The position numbers and the translations under genes were made by a program. Of a stretch of DNA of 64,000 nucleotides, positions 46,499-58,224 are shown piece after piece (positions within the stretch are counted from its first letter, which is position 1; every line of letters begins with the position of its first letter). Origin of the DNA: Luidia sarsii (Eukaryota > Echinodermata > Asteroidea > Paxillosida > Luidiidae); the NCBI GenBank assembly GCA_949987565.1, contig OX465103.1, positions 10,181,149-10,245,148 of the forward strand, read 5' to 3'. The notes beneath the pieces were generated by a model that worked only from the letters and a program-made list of their open reading frames with translations, was not told the DNA's origin and made no database searches.

Positions 46499-48295
46499 CA
46501 TTTAAAGCTAGATATGATCCAAGTTACACACGAAATTGAAGACTGAACCCCCATATTGTCTTTAGCTTCAGTTATTCTACATATCCATTAATTAATTAAT
46601 TAATTATCCATCTTGAACTGACCTAGTGTGCTGCAATCTTACGATGTTTGGTGCAGAATACTAATTCCAGCCCCCATAGGAAGCAGTACAATAACCCTTA
46701 AATTGGTGGCGAAAATATCCACACTCACACGTCTCCAAACTGAAAAGTTGAGCTTCATCATTCATTCATCATCTCTTCATCTTCATCTTGTCATTGTTGG
46801 TATTCTAAGCGTACTAAGGGACGTACGTATGGTGCAACACACTTGGCATACCGTTGTTTGGGAACTCACAGTCGATGGCCGGTGGTGAGTGGGGCGCCAC
46901 CGCGCGGCAGGGGCTTGTTCCTGAATCTTCGGCGTCACGCGCAAGGTGTCGTTGTCACACCATGGCCACCTCAGGTATTTCATTTGAATTAACTTATTTC
47001 CTACTGTTATTATAACCCCAAGTATCACATTATCATATTAAAAAGTATTGGTTTTAAAGTTTTGTACAGGTACAAGTACAGGTGGGGTATAATTTTTTTA
47101 AAAATTAATTTCAAGAAGAAAACTTTATATTATCTTGGCAAACATGGCGTCCTTGTATCACGTTAAAACCATGACAACTGACATATGATATAGGATTGGA
47201 TATATTTTTGATTTTCTGCTAATTACATATGATAATAGGATGGTATATATATCTGATTTTCTGCTAATTGCATATGATATAGGATGGGATATTTATTGGA
47301 TTTTCTGCTAATTGCATATAATATAGGATGGGGTATATATTGGATTTTCTGCTAAATGCTAAAAAAGGAAATCAAATTAAAATCAATGGCTAATACAGAA
47401 GTTATCTATTATCGTAACTACCTCAGAAATTAACGATTGATACATCGACAAACATCTGCTTGATGATCATGCCATTTTTAATCAGTGTTTCTTTCTAAAC
47501 AAATAATTTTCGTCCATATCGTGTGTCCAATTTCTTTCATATCTCATTATTTATTTTGTATTTAATGGAGCAAGACTAGGAGACAATTAGTGTTTGGTAG
47601 TAAGACTGAAATAATGTGACCTAAGATGGCGTCATGAGGCATCTACTCCAAAAGTCCTTTTCAAGTAAACGGCGTCAAAAGTCAAAGTATCGTCAAGATG
47701 TCAAAATCTATTTTTTGTTTTGCATTTTCGGAAAGCTTAAAAAAATTATTAAAAAATTAAAAATTAGGGCATTGTAAGTTTGTCTGCACGTACGCTGAAA
47801 TCACTGTTGGCGCGCCGTGAGCATGACCTCAAACTTTAGAGCAGTTTTTTCTCGGAAAGTAATTTCCATGACTGCGCGTTGCCTTCTCATATTTCTCTTG
47901 TCGTAACTTTGGATAGTATGAAAATGCAGGAGTCAGTTGGTTTGGCTCCTTGGAGCTACCGTAGTTTTGCTATCGGAATACATCATTGAAAGTCCTCTTT
48001 GAATCAGCAATTCTAATTAACAGGTTCGCTTTAGAAACTTAATTTTATATTATATAATCGATTTATATTTTTGTGAAAAGGTTTTTGATGGTTTCTATGG
48101 GCAATTTTGGAATGAACTTCAAAATAGGATTCATGAGGCGCCATGTTGGAATGTTCGTACGTGCAGTTTCTCCCTGTCCGGATCGGTCTCTCAGGTGTGA
48201 GTAACGTAAACATTTTCCTCTGAAAGAATAGTTGATTTTTTTGTGTTTAATGTAAGACCCACTATCCAATCTCCATCCATTCTGTCCATTCTGGG
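46499..48295. repeat. 1.8-kb duplicated segment, copy 1
   Basis: Near-identical to 62207-64000 over its whole length, from TTTAAAGCTAGATATGATCC through the ATTAATTAATTAATTA run, TGGCCGGTGGTGAGTGGGGC, the 44-bp tandem units and AAGATGGCGTCATGAGGC to TGTAAGACCCACTATCC. Frames open in it appear in both copies but lack recognisable domains. Confidence 0.9.
47165..47365. repeat. 44-bp tandem repeat (CATATGATATAGGATGGGATAT), about 4 units
   Basis: Units containing ATATGATATAGGAT..TTGATTTTCTGCTAAT. The counterpart is 62858-63085. Confidence 0.85.
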
Positions 48296-49050
48296 TAAAC
48301 ACTTTGTTTCATATTTGACCTGTGAGCAGAGATATTTGGGGGCTAGTTTGTAGAGTGACATTGTTGCGAACTTTCACGTGTGTCACATGGTTGTATACGT
48401 TGTACAGCATGTATGATGTACTTATACATGTCTGTACATGTCGGCATGTTCAGATCCGTGTATAGTGATTGTTCACCTGAAACCACTGGTCTCGGTTCTT
48501 GATCAATCATTCGCTTGGTGTGCCTAAGAACTGGGAAATAGGTCTATGTGACTCCAACCTGGCGTTCGTGAAATTGAGTACTGTGAATTAAGTATGGGAA
48601 ACTGTGTTTAAAACGGAGGGTGTCCCAACTTGACTAAGCCAACCAACTTCACCCATAATTATTGTAATACTATTCTGTATTCACAACAATCAATTATTAC
48701 AACTTTTAATTATAATCGTACGGTGGAATTTCCCGTCTCTGCCTCCAAGTTTGTTCGGGTCTTTATGAGCTGGCTGTTGCTAATTGTAACTAAACATTTG
48801 GCGGACCTCCCCAACCGACATGTGGTGCGTATTATAATTTTATGTAGCATTGTCCCCACGGTCACCCGATCATTTCGTGACAGAAATAATTTTGATCTCA
48901 TTGTAAAGCTAATGAAAAGCTTAAAACTCGAAAATGCAAACTTGGATGAGAATCCTCATTACGTCGGTTACCGGGTTACAAATGTTACAATGCATTCGAT
49001 CATTTGAGGAATCTTAAACTACAAAAAGAAAACAGTGCAATTTTATTATT
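48295..49050. other. No gene proven
   Basis: Contains a 125-codon plus-strand frame (48630-49007) with one hydrophobic stretch. It has no recognisable family and runs into repeat sequence at its 3' end. Confidence 0.45.
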
Positions 49051-49990
49051 TTAGAAGATATAAGATTTTTATCTTTTCCTTGAAAAAAGTAATGGTAACA
49101 TAGCAATGGTTAACTTGGTATAATGGTTATAGTAATCTTCATATGGTTGTAGTAGATAGAAGTGGTAGCGTTGGTAGTTGTAATAGCTATACCTTAATTG
49201 ACATAATTTGTATTTAATGAAGTAAGACTAGAAGGTAATAGTAAGTCTAGAGTAAATGTTACAATCCATTCAATTATTAGAGGAATCTTAAAATGAAATA
49301 AAAAACCGCGATTGATTATTGAGCCATAAATTTGCGAGTTTTATCTTTTCCTAAAAGGGTGTCTTCCTGCAAAAAATCTTTCGATCATTTTTTCTCTATG
49401 AATATCCTTAATCATATCACATGAAATAATGGTTACATAGCAATAGCTAATGGGAAGTAATGGTTATAATTACCTTCAAATGGTTGTAAGCAGATTGAAA
49501 TGGTAGCTTTGGTAGTTGTAATAGCAAACCTTAACTGACGGATTTTTCATTTGATGCAGCAATACTAGGACGTACTATATTAAGTCTAGAGTAATGTTAC
49601 ACTCCATTCCATAATTGGACGAATCAAAAAATGAAAATATTGCGATTGATTATTGATTCATAAGATTTGAGATTTCATCTTTTTTCAAAAAGGCTGTATT
49701 TCTGCAACAAAACCTTTCGAGCATTTCAAATTGTATGAATATCACTAATCACATCTCATGAAGTAATGGTTACATAGCATGGCCATGGCAATGGATATAA
49801 TGGTTAAAGTTACCTTCATATGGCTGTAATAAATTGAAGTGGTATGCTTTGGTATTAGTAAATCATCTTGTCCTAAACTTCCCTCTTCAGGACAATTTGC
49901 AAAATGAATTACATATAGCTCATTCAGTAGCAAGAATCAACATTTTTAAGCCAAAGATTTCTTTCATGAAAGCAATTTCGTTACACATTC
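49050..49990. repeat. Three direct copies of the AATGGTTACATAGCAATAGC module, 3' of paralog B
   Basis: Blocks at about 49095-49250, 49330-49600 and 49680-49900 each hold TAATGGTTACATAGCA, a TTATAGTNACCTTCATATGG-like string and GAAGTGGTAGCTTTGGTAG. The single counterparts flank paralog A at 31790-31880 and 32040-32100. Confidence 0.65.
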
Positions 49991-50063
49991 TGTGGATTGT
50001 AGAGTGATTAATGAACAGATACTACAGTTTCCTATGCCACTTCGTTGTTAGCGTCCGTGTCCA

Positions 50064-50074
50064 TCACTGTTCAT
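50064..50074 (-). other. Predicted terminal coding micro-part, paralog B (Asp-Glu-Gln-stop)
   Basis: The acceptor (TTCGTTGGACAG) is followed by AT GAA CAG TGA, in phase with the donor at 50703. The block from the acceptor into the presumed 3' UTR is strongly conserved with paralog A (ACGGACGCTAACAACGAAG and neighbours). Confidence 0.5.
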
Positions 50075-53000
50075 CTGTCCAACGAATAAAAATAATGGAA
50101 AAAGAGGAAGTTTTAACAAGATCAGTGGAAACAAAATGTACTAATTGGGTGGTCCCACCTAAGACGTGAATAGCTGAGGGCCTGAGGCAGTGGTGCACTT
50201 GTACATTAGACGAGTGGACTATCGCATATGGTGATATTATGGTTATAGTTATCTTAGAATTATGAGCGCTTACTAATCAGTAAATTGTGTTACTGGAGGC
50301 TTTATGTTCTTTGCCCTTTTTCAATTGCCCACAGCTTCCAGCTTGTCACGTATGTATCTAAATGCCTTTTGCTTAATGGTCTGCTTTTGGGTCCGTTTCT
50401 GTAATATAAATAAAAAATAGGAATGGCAAACTGTATCGGGTCTTAGAGAAAGGTTCCTTTGAGAAAGGTTCCTTTGAGAAAGGCACCTTTAGAATGGTCC
50501 TTTTGAGAAATGTGGCTTAGGGAAAGGTGCCTTAGGGAATGATGCCTTCGAGAAAGGTGCCTTCGAGAAAGGTGCCTTTGAATTTTTTAATTAATTTTTT
50601 CCCCAAGAAGTATAGCTCTGAGAGGAGCCAGTAACTCTCATTTGGGACAGATGGGTGCTCAGATGTACCTATTATGGGTGGTGTTTGATATACAGAAGCT
50701 TACCGTCATAGCAGGTAACTCCCACATCCTGGGTGTGGTTGCAGCTGGGATATTCCCAGGCCATCGAGGGGCAGTCCAGGAGCCTCTTCTCTGAGCCCGA
50801 GCAGTCCATACCTTCCATGAGGACTGGACCCTTGGCCTGGTCGAAGCTGATGTCCGATGTGGCTGCTTCAGCGTCATCGAAGCCCAGCTGTCGGCAGGCC
50901 ACCTTGGCATCAGTCAGGTCCCAGTCGTTGTCACACACGGTGCCCCAGTAGCCATTACGGTAAATCTCAACCCGGCCAGAGGAGCTATTGGAACCGCCTA
51001 CCAGTCGAATAGTATCTGGTAAAGATTTGGGATCAAAGAAATAGTTGATGAATACAAAGGACAATACACCCTGCCTTTGGGTAAGGGTCTTTCAATAAGG
51101 TTTTGACTTGAGAAACACTGGGTAAGGGTCTTCTTAGGATCGAGGCGTCAGGCCTTCTCATTTTGTTTAGATTTTAATTTCGATCATTTTAGACAATAAG
51201 CAAGACTATTTCAATCGCTAGATAACTGTCATCACAAATATTGTGACTACACTTAGGACTAAATTAGGACGGCCTGACGTTTCGATCCTAGCAGGACCTT
51301 AATTTCTCATAGGTCCTTCCATGATCGAAACGGCAGACGCTTTGAAAATTGTCCTTCTGTCAGGGATTCCTATAGCTAAAATAGCCATAATAGACAGTAC
51401 GATAATCACTGATACGTCTTATTGGGATGCAAGTAGTGACTCCAACCTTCTCATGAATACTTTTTTTAAAAACATTAAAGATAATTACTTTCTTTGCAAA
51501 CCACTCCAGCCCTGTTAGAGTGATTACACAACGAAGGGATGTCGAACACAAAGGGGCAGTATTTAAGACTTTTCTCCCTCCCTTTGCAGGCAACTTGGCT
51601 CATGTGAATGGGAAGACTGCTGGGTCCGAACAGAGACCCCGTCTTGGCCTCCTCTGGCTCCTGAAAGCCGAGTTGACGACACACGACTTCGGCGTCCTTC
51701 AGGTCCCAGCCCTTGTCGCATACCGAGCCCCATTGTCCATAATGAAGGATCTCCACTCGACCGCTTCGAGCGCCCTCACCGTCCACCAATCTCACCAGCC
51801 CATCTGAATAAAGTATTGACATTATGAAGGCTGCGTTAGGATTCTCGGTGTGTTACTCAGGTTTTATGACAATACATTTTACACACAAAATTAATGTTGA
51901 TGAGTGTCTAGTCTGTACAGGGCATAGTCTCTTGGCCATCGGAAAGATGATGTTCGCTTCAGCAGGGAAAAACTGTGGATTAAGCGTTTCCGCACTAACC
52001 TCATGGCCTTAATATTCAGGAAGGGAATGACTAATCCTCACCTAATTAACACCTTTTCTTTTATCTTCCCCGTGGCTCACCCCTTTGATCTTCCATTTCC
52101 CTCCCGTCCCTTTGATCTCCCCACCCTTTTGTTTTCCCCCTAAACTCCCCTCCCTTGGTTTACATCTGCATCCCACTCCCTTCCCTTTTGTCCTTCCTCT
52201 GTCATGTGTGTCAGGGCTTTCCTTCCCCTGACTGTCTGTGTATGTCCTCGTCACTTTGCCTTTGAGAAAGGTCCTGCAAAGATCGAAACGTCATCCCTCG
52301 AACTTTTGAGATTCATGTATTGCAGTTCATTATAGTCAGTGAGCAGTTTGCAACAGTTTTTGTATCAACATCAGTTATTATTATGTTTATTAGCCCGATG
52401 AGAATGTAGCTTAGTTGGTGTTTTGGGGAGTTGGTAAAAAGTTTTGGCCGAATAGAAGACGACATTACTAGAGAGTGTTTACCAGATACTGCAAGCAGAT
52501 CACCTTAACCATACTAAGGAGGTTCATCGGGTGAAAGAGATTCCAGTAAAATGACTATTTCCTAGCATTGGCTGTAGTTCAGATACTGTACATACCTTGA
52601 CACCCAAGCAGTTCCAATTTCATAGCGCACCCTGATGAACCACAACTAGTCGGTAGTATGCGAATGAACCTCGCCATGACGACCACTGGAAACATCACAG
52701 TTACTTGGGCTCTGTCTGCTTTGTTCCCTTTGAACTAAAGAAGATTAAAGTTGTTTGTAAAAAGACAAATAAAGATAAATACATGTAAAGGCAAAACGTA
52801 ATGAGACCGGTAAGACGATTTTAGATAGGAGCTCTGGTACGCAAAACCAGTGGTCCACGTCCAGTAAAATCCTTTTTTTGTATTTTTCTAAAATAAAATT
52901 TAATTCAAAATAGTTCAAAACGTATCGGTGCAGATTTATTGAAAATTAAGCACTTTGAAACAAACAGTGCGGGCTACGTGTAAGACTGTGGAATGAAGAC

Positions 53001-56000
53001 GCCTCTAATAATTGTTTGAATGATGAAAACAAAAACTAGTGGTAATACTAGCTAGCAGCATTAGTTCGGGCGTTTGCTTTTAAAATTTACTAAACTAATT
53101 ATTTGAAGTAGTATGAAAGCACCCGTCCCCTGCATTTAGTCCAAAGCTGTATTTCGCTTCCATCGATGGATGTCATACCTGGATCGTGTCGCCATTGACG
53201 TCAGTCAAATCCCTCCACTCAGTGGATTGTGCATGGGTTCTGTACTGAATGGTGAAGGTGGAGATATAGTAGCTATATGAGTCGGGTTGACCCTGGATGA
53301 TGATACCAGTCACTGCTGTGTAGTTGCCCAGGTCGACTTGATACCACTGGTTGCTAGTACTGCTTGATCGCCAGCAATTGGAACCTAAGTCGAAATTCAT
53401 AATGATATAATACATGCATGCATTTACTTTTATTGGTCAATGGTTGGCGAGCAGTTACGTTACTTGTCTCATCAATCTTCTTGAAATAAGAGAGAGTAAA
53501 GAGGTACATATTTCCATTTTTCACATACACGATCTACCGTCACTCCCAGTCTCAACATAACTTGGGAGAACTCTCCGCTTAAGATCAATATCTGATATCT
53601 ATTTTCAAGAAAACAAATCATAATACGGGTTTTTACTTTGGCAGGTTTGAGATGGATGCCCTACAATGACCCAGATCCTACAAAAGCCCAATTTGTGAAA
53701 TTTGCAAAGAAATTTGAATTGAACGAGAATCGAACCGGCGAGCTCTGGTTTAACGTACGAGCGTTCCAACCACATGAGCCATTAGTGGAGGCCTATACAA
53801 TCAAAATAGTCAACTATAGTTTTGGTCGAGCCTTATGTGTAAACCCCGAACACGATATCTCCTGTATTCGGTTTTGTGGTTTTAGAAAGCCCCTGAATGC
53901 AGGTTACAAGAAAACGTACCGACATTGAGACGAGCATATTGAGGATAGTAGCTCGAATAATAAGAGGATGCTGTCAGACTACTATCAGGGATCGCTTTAC
54001 TCTGCATCCCCAATGGTCCAGTGTCACACGGAGCTCCTACAAAAAATAACAAAGAATCAAGAATCTATATCTGTACAGGTAATCCTATGGAGTAAATATC
54101 ACAATTCTTTGATACCACCCTAGTCTGTCTACCAGCTTTCCTTTTTCGATCCCTTCCACCTGCATACCCTTCCATTAAATCCAACCCTATAGTCTGCGCA
54201 CCAGCTTTCCTTCTTTGATCCCTTTCACCTGCATACCCATCCATTAAATCCATCCCTAGTCTGTGCACCAACTTACCTTCTTTGATCCCTTTCACCTGCA
54301 TACCCTTCCATTAAATCCAACCTTAGTCTGCGCACCAGCTTTCCTTCTTTGATCCCTTTCACCTGCATACCCTTCCATTAAATCCATCCCTAGTCTGTGC
54401 ACCAACTTACCTTCTTTGATCCCTTTCACCTGCATACCCTTCCATTAAATCCATCCCTAGTCTGCACACCAGCTTACCTTCTTTGATCCCTTCCACCTGC
54501 ATACCCTTCCATTAAATCCAACCCTATAGTCTGTGCACCAACTTACCTTCTTTGATCCCTTTCACCTGCATACCCTTCCATTAAATCCATCCCTAGTCTG
54601 TGCACCAACTTACCTTCTTTGATCCCTTCCACTTGCATACCCTTCCATTAAATCCAACCCTAGTCTGTGCACCAACTTACCTTCTTTGATCCCTTTCACC
54701 TGCATACCCTTCCATTAAATCCAACCCTAGTCTGTGCACCAACTTACCTTCTTTGATCCCTTTCACCTGCATACCCTTCCATTAAATCCATCCCTAGTCT
54801 GTGCACCAACTTACCTTCTTTGATCCCTTCCACCTGCATACCCTTCCATTAAATCCAACCCTAGTCTGTGCACCAACTTACCTTCTTTGATCCCTTTCAC
54901 CTGCATACCCTTCCATTTAATCCATCCCTAGTCTGTGCACCAACTTACCTTCTTTGATCCCTTCCACCTGCATACCCTTCCATTAAATCCATCCCTATAG
55001 TCTGTGTGCCAGCTTCCCTTCTTTGATCCCTTCCACCTGCATACCCTTCCATTTAATCCATCCCTAGTCTGTGTACCAGCTTTCCCTCTTTGATCCCTTC
55101 CACCTGCATACCCTTCCATTAAATCCAACCCTAGTCTGTGCACCAACTTACCTTCTTTGATCCCTTACACCTACATACCCTTCCATTAAATCCATCCCTA
55201 GTCTGTGCACCAACTTACCTTCTTTGATCCCTTCCACCTGCATACCCTTCCATTAAATCCATCCCTAGTCTGTGCACCAACTTACCTTCTTTGATCCCTT
55301 CCACCTGCATACCCTTCCATTAAATCCATCCCTATAGTCTGTGTGCCAGCTTACCTTCTTTAATCCCTTACACCTACATACCCTTCCATTAAATCCAACC
55401 CTAGTCTGTGCACCAACTTACCTTCTTTGATCCCTTCCACCTGCATACCCTTCCATTAAATCCATCCCTAGTCTGTGCACCAACTTACCTTCTTTGATCC
55501 CTTCCACCTGCATACCCTTCCATTAAATCCAACCCTAGTCTGTGCACCAACTTACCTTCTTTGATCCCTTCCACCTGCATACCCTTCCATTAAATCCAAC
55601 CCTAGTCTGTGCACCAACTTACCTTCTTTGATCCCTTTCACCTGCATACCCTTCCATTAAATCCATCCCTAGTCTGTGCACCAGCTGTCCCATTTTAATC
55701 CTTTCCCCGCTGCCTGCTATTCCCTTTGATCCTACCCTATAGTGTAGCTTTCTTCTTTTCCTATCTTTTTTCATCCGCATCATAAGAAATTTCTTCCATC
55801 CCTAAATACTATTTTGTCCTTGTCGTTCTGCTTTTCAGAAAGGATCGAAATATCATTTTTATTTATTCACAAACAAGACACGATTCCGGACTTACTCGTT
55901 AGACGAGTGGCTCTCGTGACGTCACCGGTTGCGTGTGCTGAACACAATTCTTAATAGTCGAAGAGAAGATGACATCGGTCATGGAAAGGTTTTCATCAAA

Positions 56001-56508
56001 ACAAATTATTACATCGGATTTACAGGTTCACAGCGTTGATGGTATGCAGTCTAAAAAGCACGTTAAGACAAAATTAGGCTTTCCAATAATTTCCAAATCT
56101 GTCAACAATGATATCTAGTTCCATTATTCTGTAAAATCCCCTTTTATTTAGGCTGAAAGCTTAATCCTATTTTGATATTTTCAACTTGATGGTCGATAAA
56201 GCCTTTTCGTTGCAACGAAGGCTAATGAAGGTCTGTCTAGACTAGTCTCTTTATACTAGTCTCCAGGTGCTTTCATTCGGCTCTTATTATTTATCTGTTA
56301 GACGAGCTAGGCTCTTTGGCACATCCTTCAGCGAGTCAGTGGATACTCAAACGAAGGAAATTGTTAATGACACTGGTCTAATTTTCATCTTTTATCCCCA
56401 AGAAAACAACTGACGACGTCAGTTTAGTAAGTGTAACTTACCAGAGGACAGCACGAGTAAGGTGAGAGCAAGGCCAACCATAGGACTACTGTGCTGTTTG
56501 GCAAACAT
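50064..56508 (-). CDS. Secreted F5/8 type C + 2x SRCR protein, paralog B (7 coding exons)
   Basis: Seen on the minus strand: exons 56442-56508, 53920-54036, 53179-53384, 52596-52734, 51489-51803, 50704-51015 and 50064-50074. They total 1,167 nt, giving 388 residues plus TGA. Exon lengths equal those of paralog A except exon 3, which is one codon shorter, and every intron phase matches. Domains: signal peptide 1-22 (MFAKQHSSPM..), F5/8C about 26-175, SRCR1 about 178-280, SRCR2 about 283-384. Each SRCR has the six core cysteines; the sites matching C264 and C368 of A are Phe (codon 51544-51546) and Ala (codon 50759-50761). No frameshift or internal stop is seen, so both copies look functional. 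Inferred: a recent tandem duplicate with the same extracellular recognition role. Confidence 0.88.
50440..50590. repeat. CCTTTGAGAAAGG short tandem array in the last intron of paralog B
   Basis: Shorter and more degenerate counterpart of the array at 32754-32970, at the same position between the SRCR2 exon and the last exon. The array therefore predates the gene duplication. Confidence 0.85.
51110..51345. mobile_element. MITE-related arms in intron 5 of paralog B
   Basis: Degenerate arms are present: GGATCGAGGCGTCAGGCC at 51138-51155 and GGCCTGACGTTTCGATCC at 51271-51288, with a further GATCGAAACGGCAGACGC at 51323. Confidence 0.5.
52040..52360. mobile_element. MITE copy with pyrimidine-rich interior (intron 4 of paralog B)
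   Basis: A C/T-rich stretch (52045-52250) is followed by GCCTTTGAGAAAGGTCCTGC, GATCGAAACGTC and the outer GTCAGTGAGCAGTTTGCAAC. The frames open on the minus strand here come from skewed composition. Confidence 0.5.
53700..53795 (-). mobile_element. tRNA-derived SINE in intron 2 of paralog B
   Basis: Orthologous insertion to 37890-37985 (same position and flanks), so it was present before the duplication. B-box GGTTCGATTCT. Confidence 0.6.
54118..55690 (-). repeat. 67-bp minisatellite in intron 1 of paralog B (about 23 units)
   Basis: Same unit as in paralog A but expanded to about 1.57 kb and more homogeneous (variants of 67 or 69 bp depending on an extra TA in CCCTATAGTCTG). It lies directly upstream of exon 2. 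Most units carry CAACTTACCTTC, the complement of a consensus splice donor (AAG/GTAAGT) on the sense strand. Confidence 0.95.
56180..56360 (-). promoter_or_regulatory. Conserved intron-1 block with a 14-bp palindrome, paralog B
   Basis: Counterpart of 41175-41345, with the same palindrome at 56206-56219 and shared flanks. It lies about 100 bp downstream of the exon 1 donor. Confidence 0.35.
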
Positions 56509-56640
56509 CTTGTCAACTTGTCCAAGGCCAATCCACGGATATCTAGCGGTTGCTGACTTGGTGGAGCTTTAGAGCGAACCAGCAACTATAGTCGGGCTTC
56601 GGAGAGAGGAGTCTAGTCTGATGGTGGTCGATGTTGTGGC

Positions 56641-56647
56641 TTTTATA
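56641..56647 (-). promoter_or_regulatory. TATA box (TATAAAA) of paralog B
   Basis: TATAAAA, 133 nt before the ATG at 56508, in the same sequence context and at the same distance as in paralog A. A CCAAT motif lies at 56787-56791 (ATTGG on the plus strand). The 5' UTR and proximal promoter are nearly identical in the two genes. Confidence 0.7.
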
Positions 56648-56899
56648 GGAAACAAGTTCAATACAGGTTTTGTTTACTGCAAGCTGCATTGACAGTTGAT
56701 AAAAGCCTCCGATATTGAGACAAGTAGAAATACAAACACACTCATCACGCCTTGCAGTTTCGAAGCGAATCTAATTCTTGCCTCCCATTGGCTACGATGC
56801 AGAAAATGCGATATTTCCTTCTTTGTCTTCCAGGCCCTAATTTGAAAATTCCCCTGGTCGGGTAGGCTATGTTATTCTGAAGGAGGCTTATCAAAGTGT

Positions 56900-58200
56900 A
56901 CTCGGGACACATTTTATCTCAGGTACGTACAAACAGGATCTTATCAACTATCGTTCCACAGGCCCTACCAGCGTCAATTGTATCAAGTGCAGCTGCTTTT
57001 GGTTTCGATACATTGACTCAACAATGTACCCCTATTGGAATCCTTGGTTAATATTGAACCAGAGTCATCAATTAAAACCTATGATAGCGGCGTCTTTGAA
57101 CACGCAGAAAGGCATTATGCACAGTGCATTTCGATTTATTTCCTTTTTGTGGCCTATATATATCAGCAACAAGACTCTAAGTCTAACATTGCTTAATCAT
57201 AGCTCCCTGAATTTCTACACCGTTGCTATGCATAGGAAGCAATGTAAAACTAACGCCGTGGTAAAACTAACCGCCCATTTTATGCGTGTGACATTGGCAT
57301 TTCCTCTGCTGAATAAACCGGGTAACAGTTTTATATAATATGAAGAGATTAATTACTGAATAATTGTATTTGTTAATAGGTTAATTTGGTATGATGTTAA
57401 GCAATATTTGAGAGAATATCTCCACCACTGCAGTCGCCCTATCTAGATCAGGAGACTCTTTTATCGACTCTTTGAGCCACACTCCGTCTCAAAGGAGACT
57501 TGCTACACGTCACCGCATGCAATGCAAACCTGCGACCATGTCCATAGATCAAAATGTCTTATTGAATCTTTCGTCGGATCCCCATTTCCATTCTCGCTCG
57601 GAGCTTTAAATTTCTAGGGCTCGCCTTTCATTGAGCAAAGATGGAGGTCCTTGCACAAATAGCCCGAATTGAATTACGATCAGCTAGAGATGAATATAAT
57701 CTAATTTACTGCACTCGCCATTGTCACGTCCATTTAATTAGGATTGCGTTGTGAGCTATTCTCTCAGAAGCTCCTCGTGCGACTAAAAACATTAACAGCT
57801 CAAATGGGACTTGGTTTGACGAGGTATTAGGCCTATATGCCACCATTCTGTACTGACATGGAAGTCTACGTGGAATTGAACGTTTTGTGGGGGCATGCCA
57901 ATTGATTGATAAACCTCTGTACGTCGTATCATAAGTCGTCCGTTCAGTCAACAGGCTAGAACCTACTTTCTGTCGTCGTCGACCTTACTTCCAGAGAGCT
58001 CCTGTATTTAGACGTTGGGTTTAGCTGTGACGGTGAATATACGCTGGTGAGTCTACCTGTGGAGATCGAGGTCTCGCTTCCCTTCTCAGTGGTTGCACGA
58101 GTAAGCGAATAACTCTGGTATAGCCTTTTGGGATCGATATACCGACAGCTACACAGCTAGGCTTATACGTGTATGTATTTTGATCTGCTATTAATAATTG
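56900..58200 (+). other. Intergenic DNA and probable 5' region of the GPCR
   Basis: The left end is the distal promoter of paralog B. The right end should hold the promoter and leader of the GPCR. No TATA box or CpG cluster stands out. Confidence 0.45.
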
Positions 58201-58224
58201 GATCGAAAGTGTTCTACCAACAAC

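Noticed and set aside
54065..55146. Minus-strand frames of 72-78 codons inside the 67-bp minisatellite
   Set aside because: The unit is not a multiple of three, so the frame rotates. These are artefacts of the repeat in an intron.
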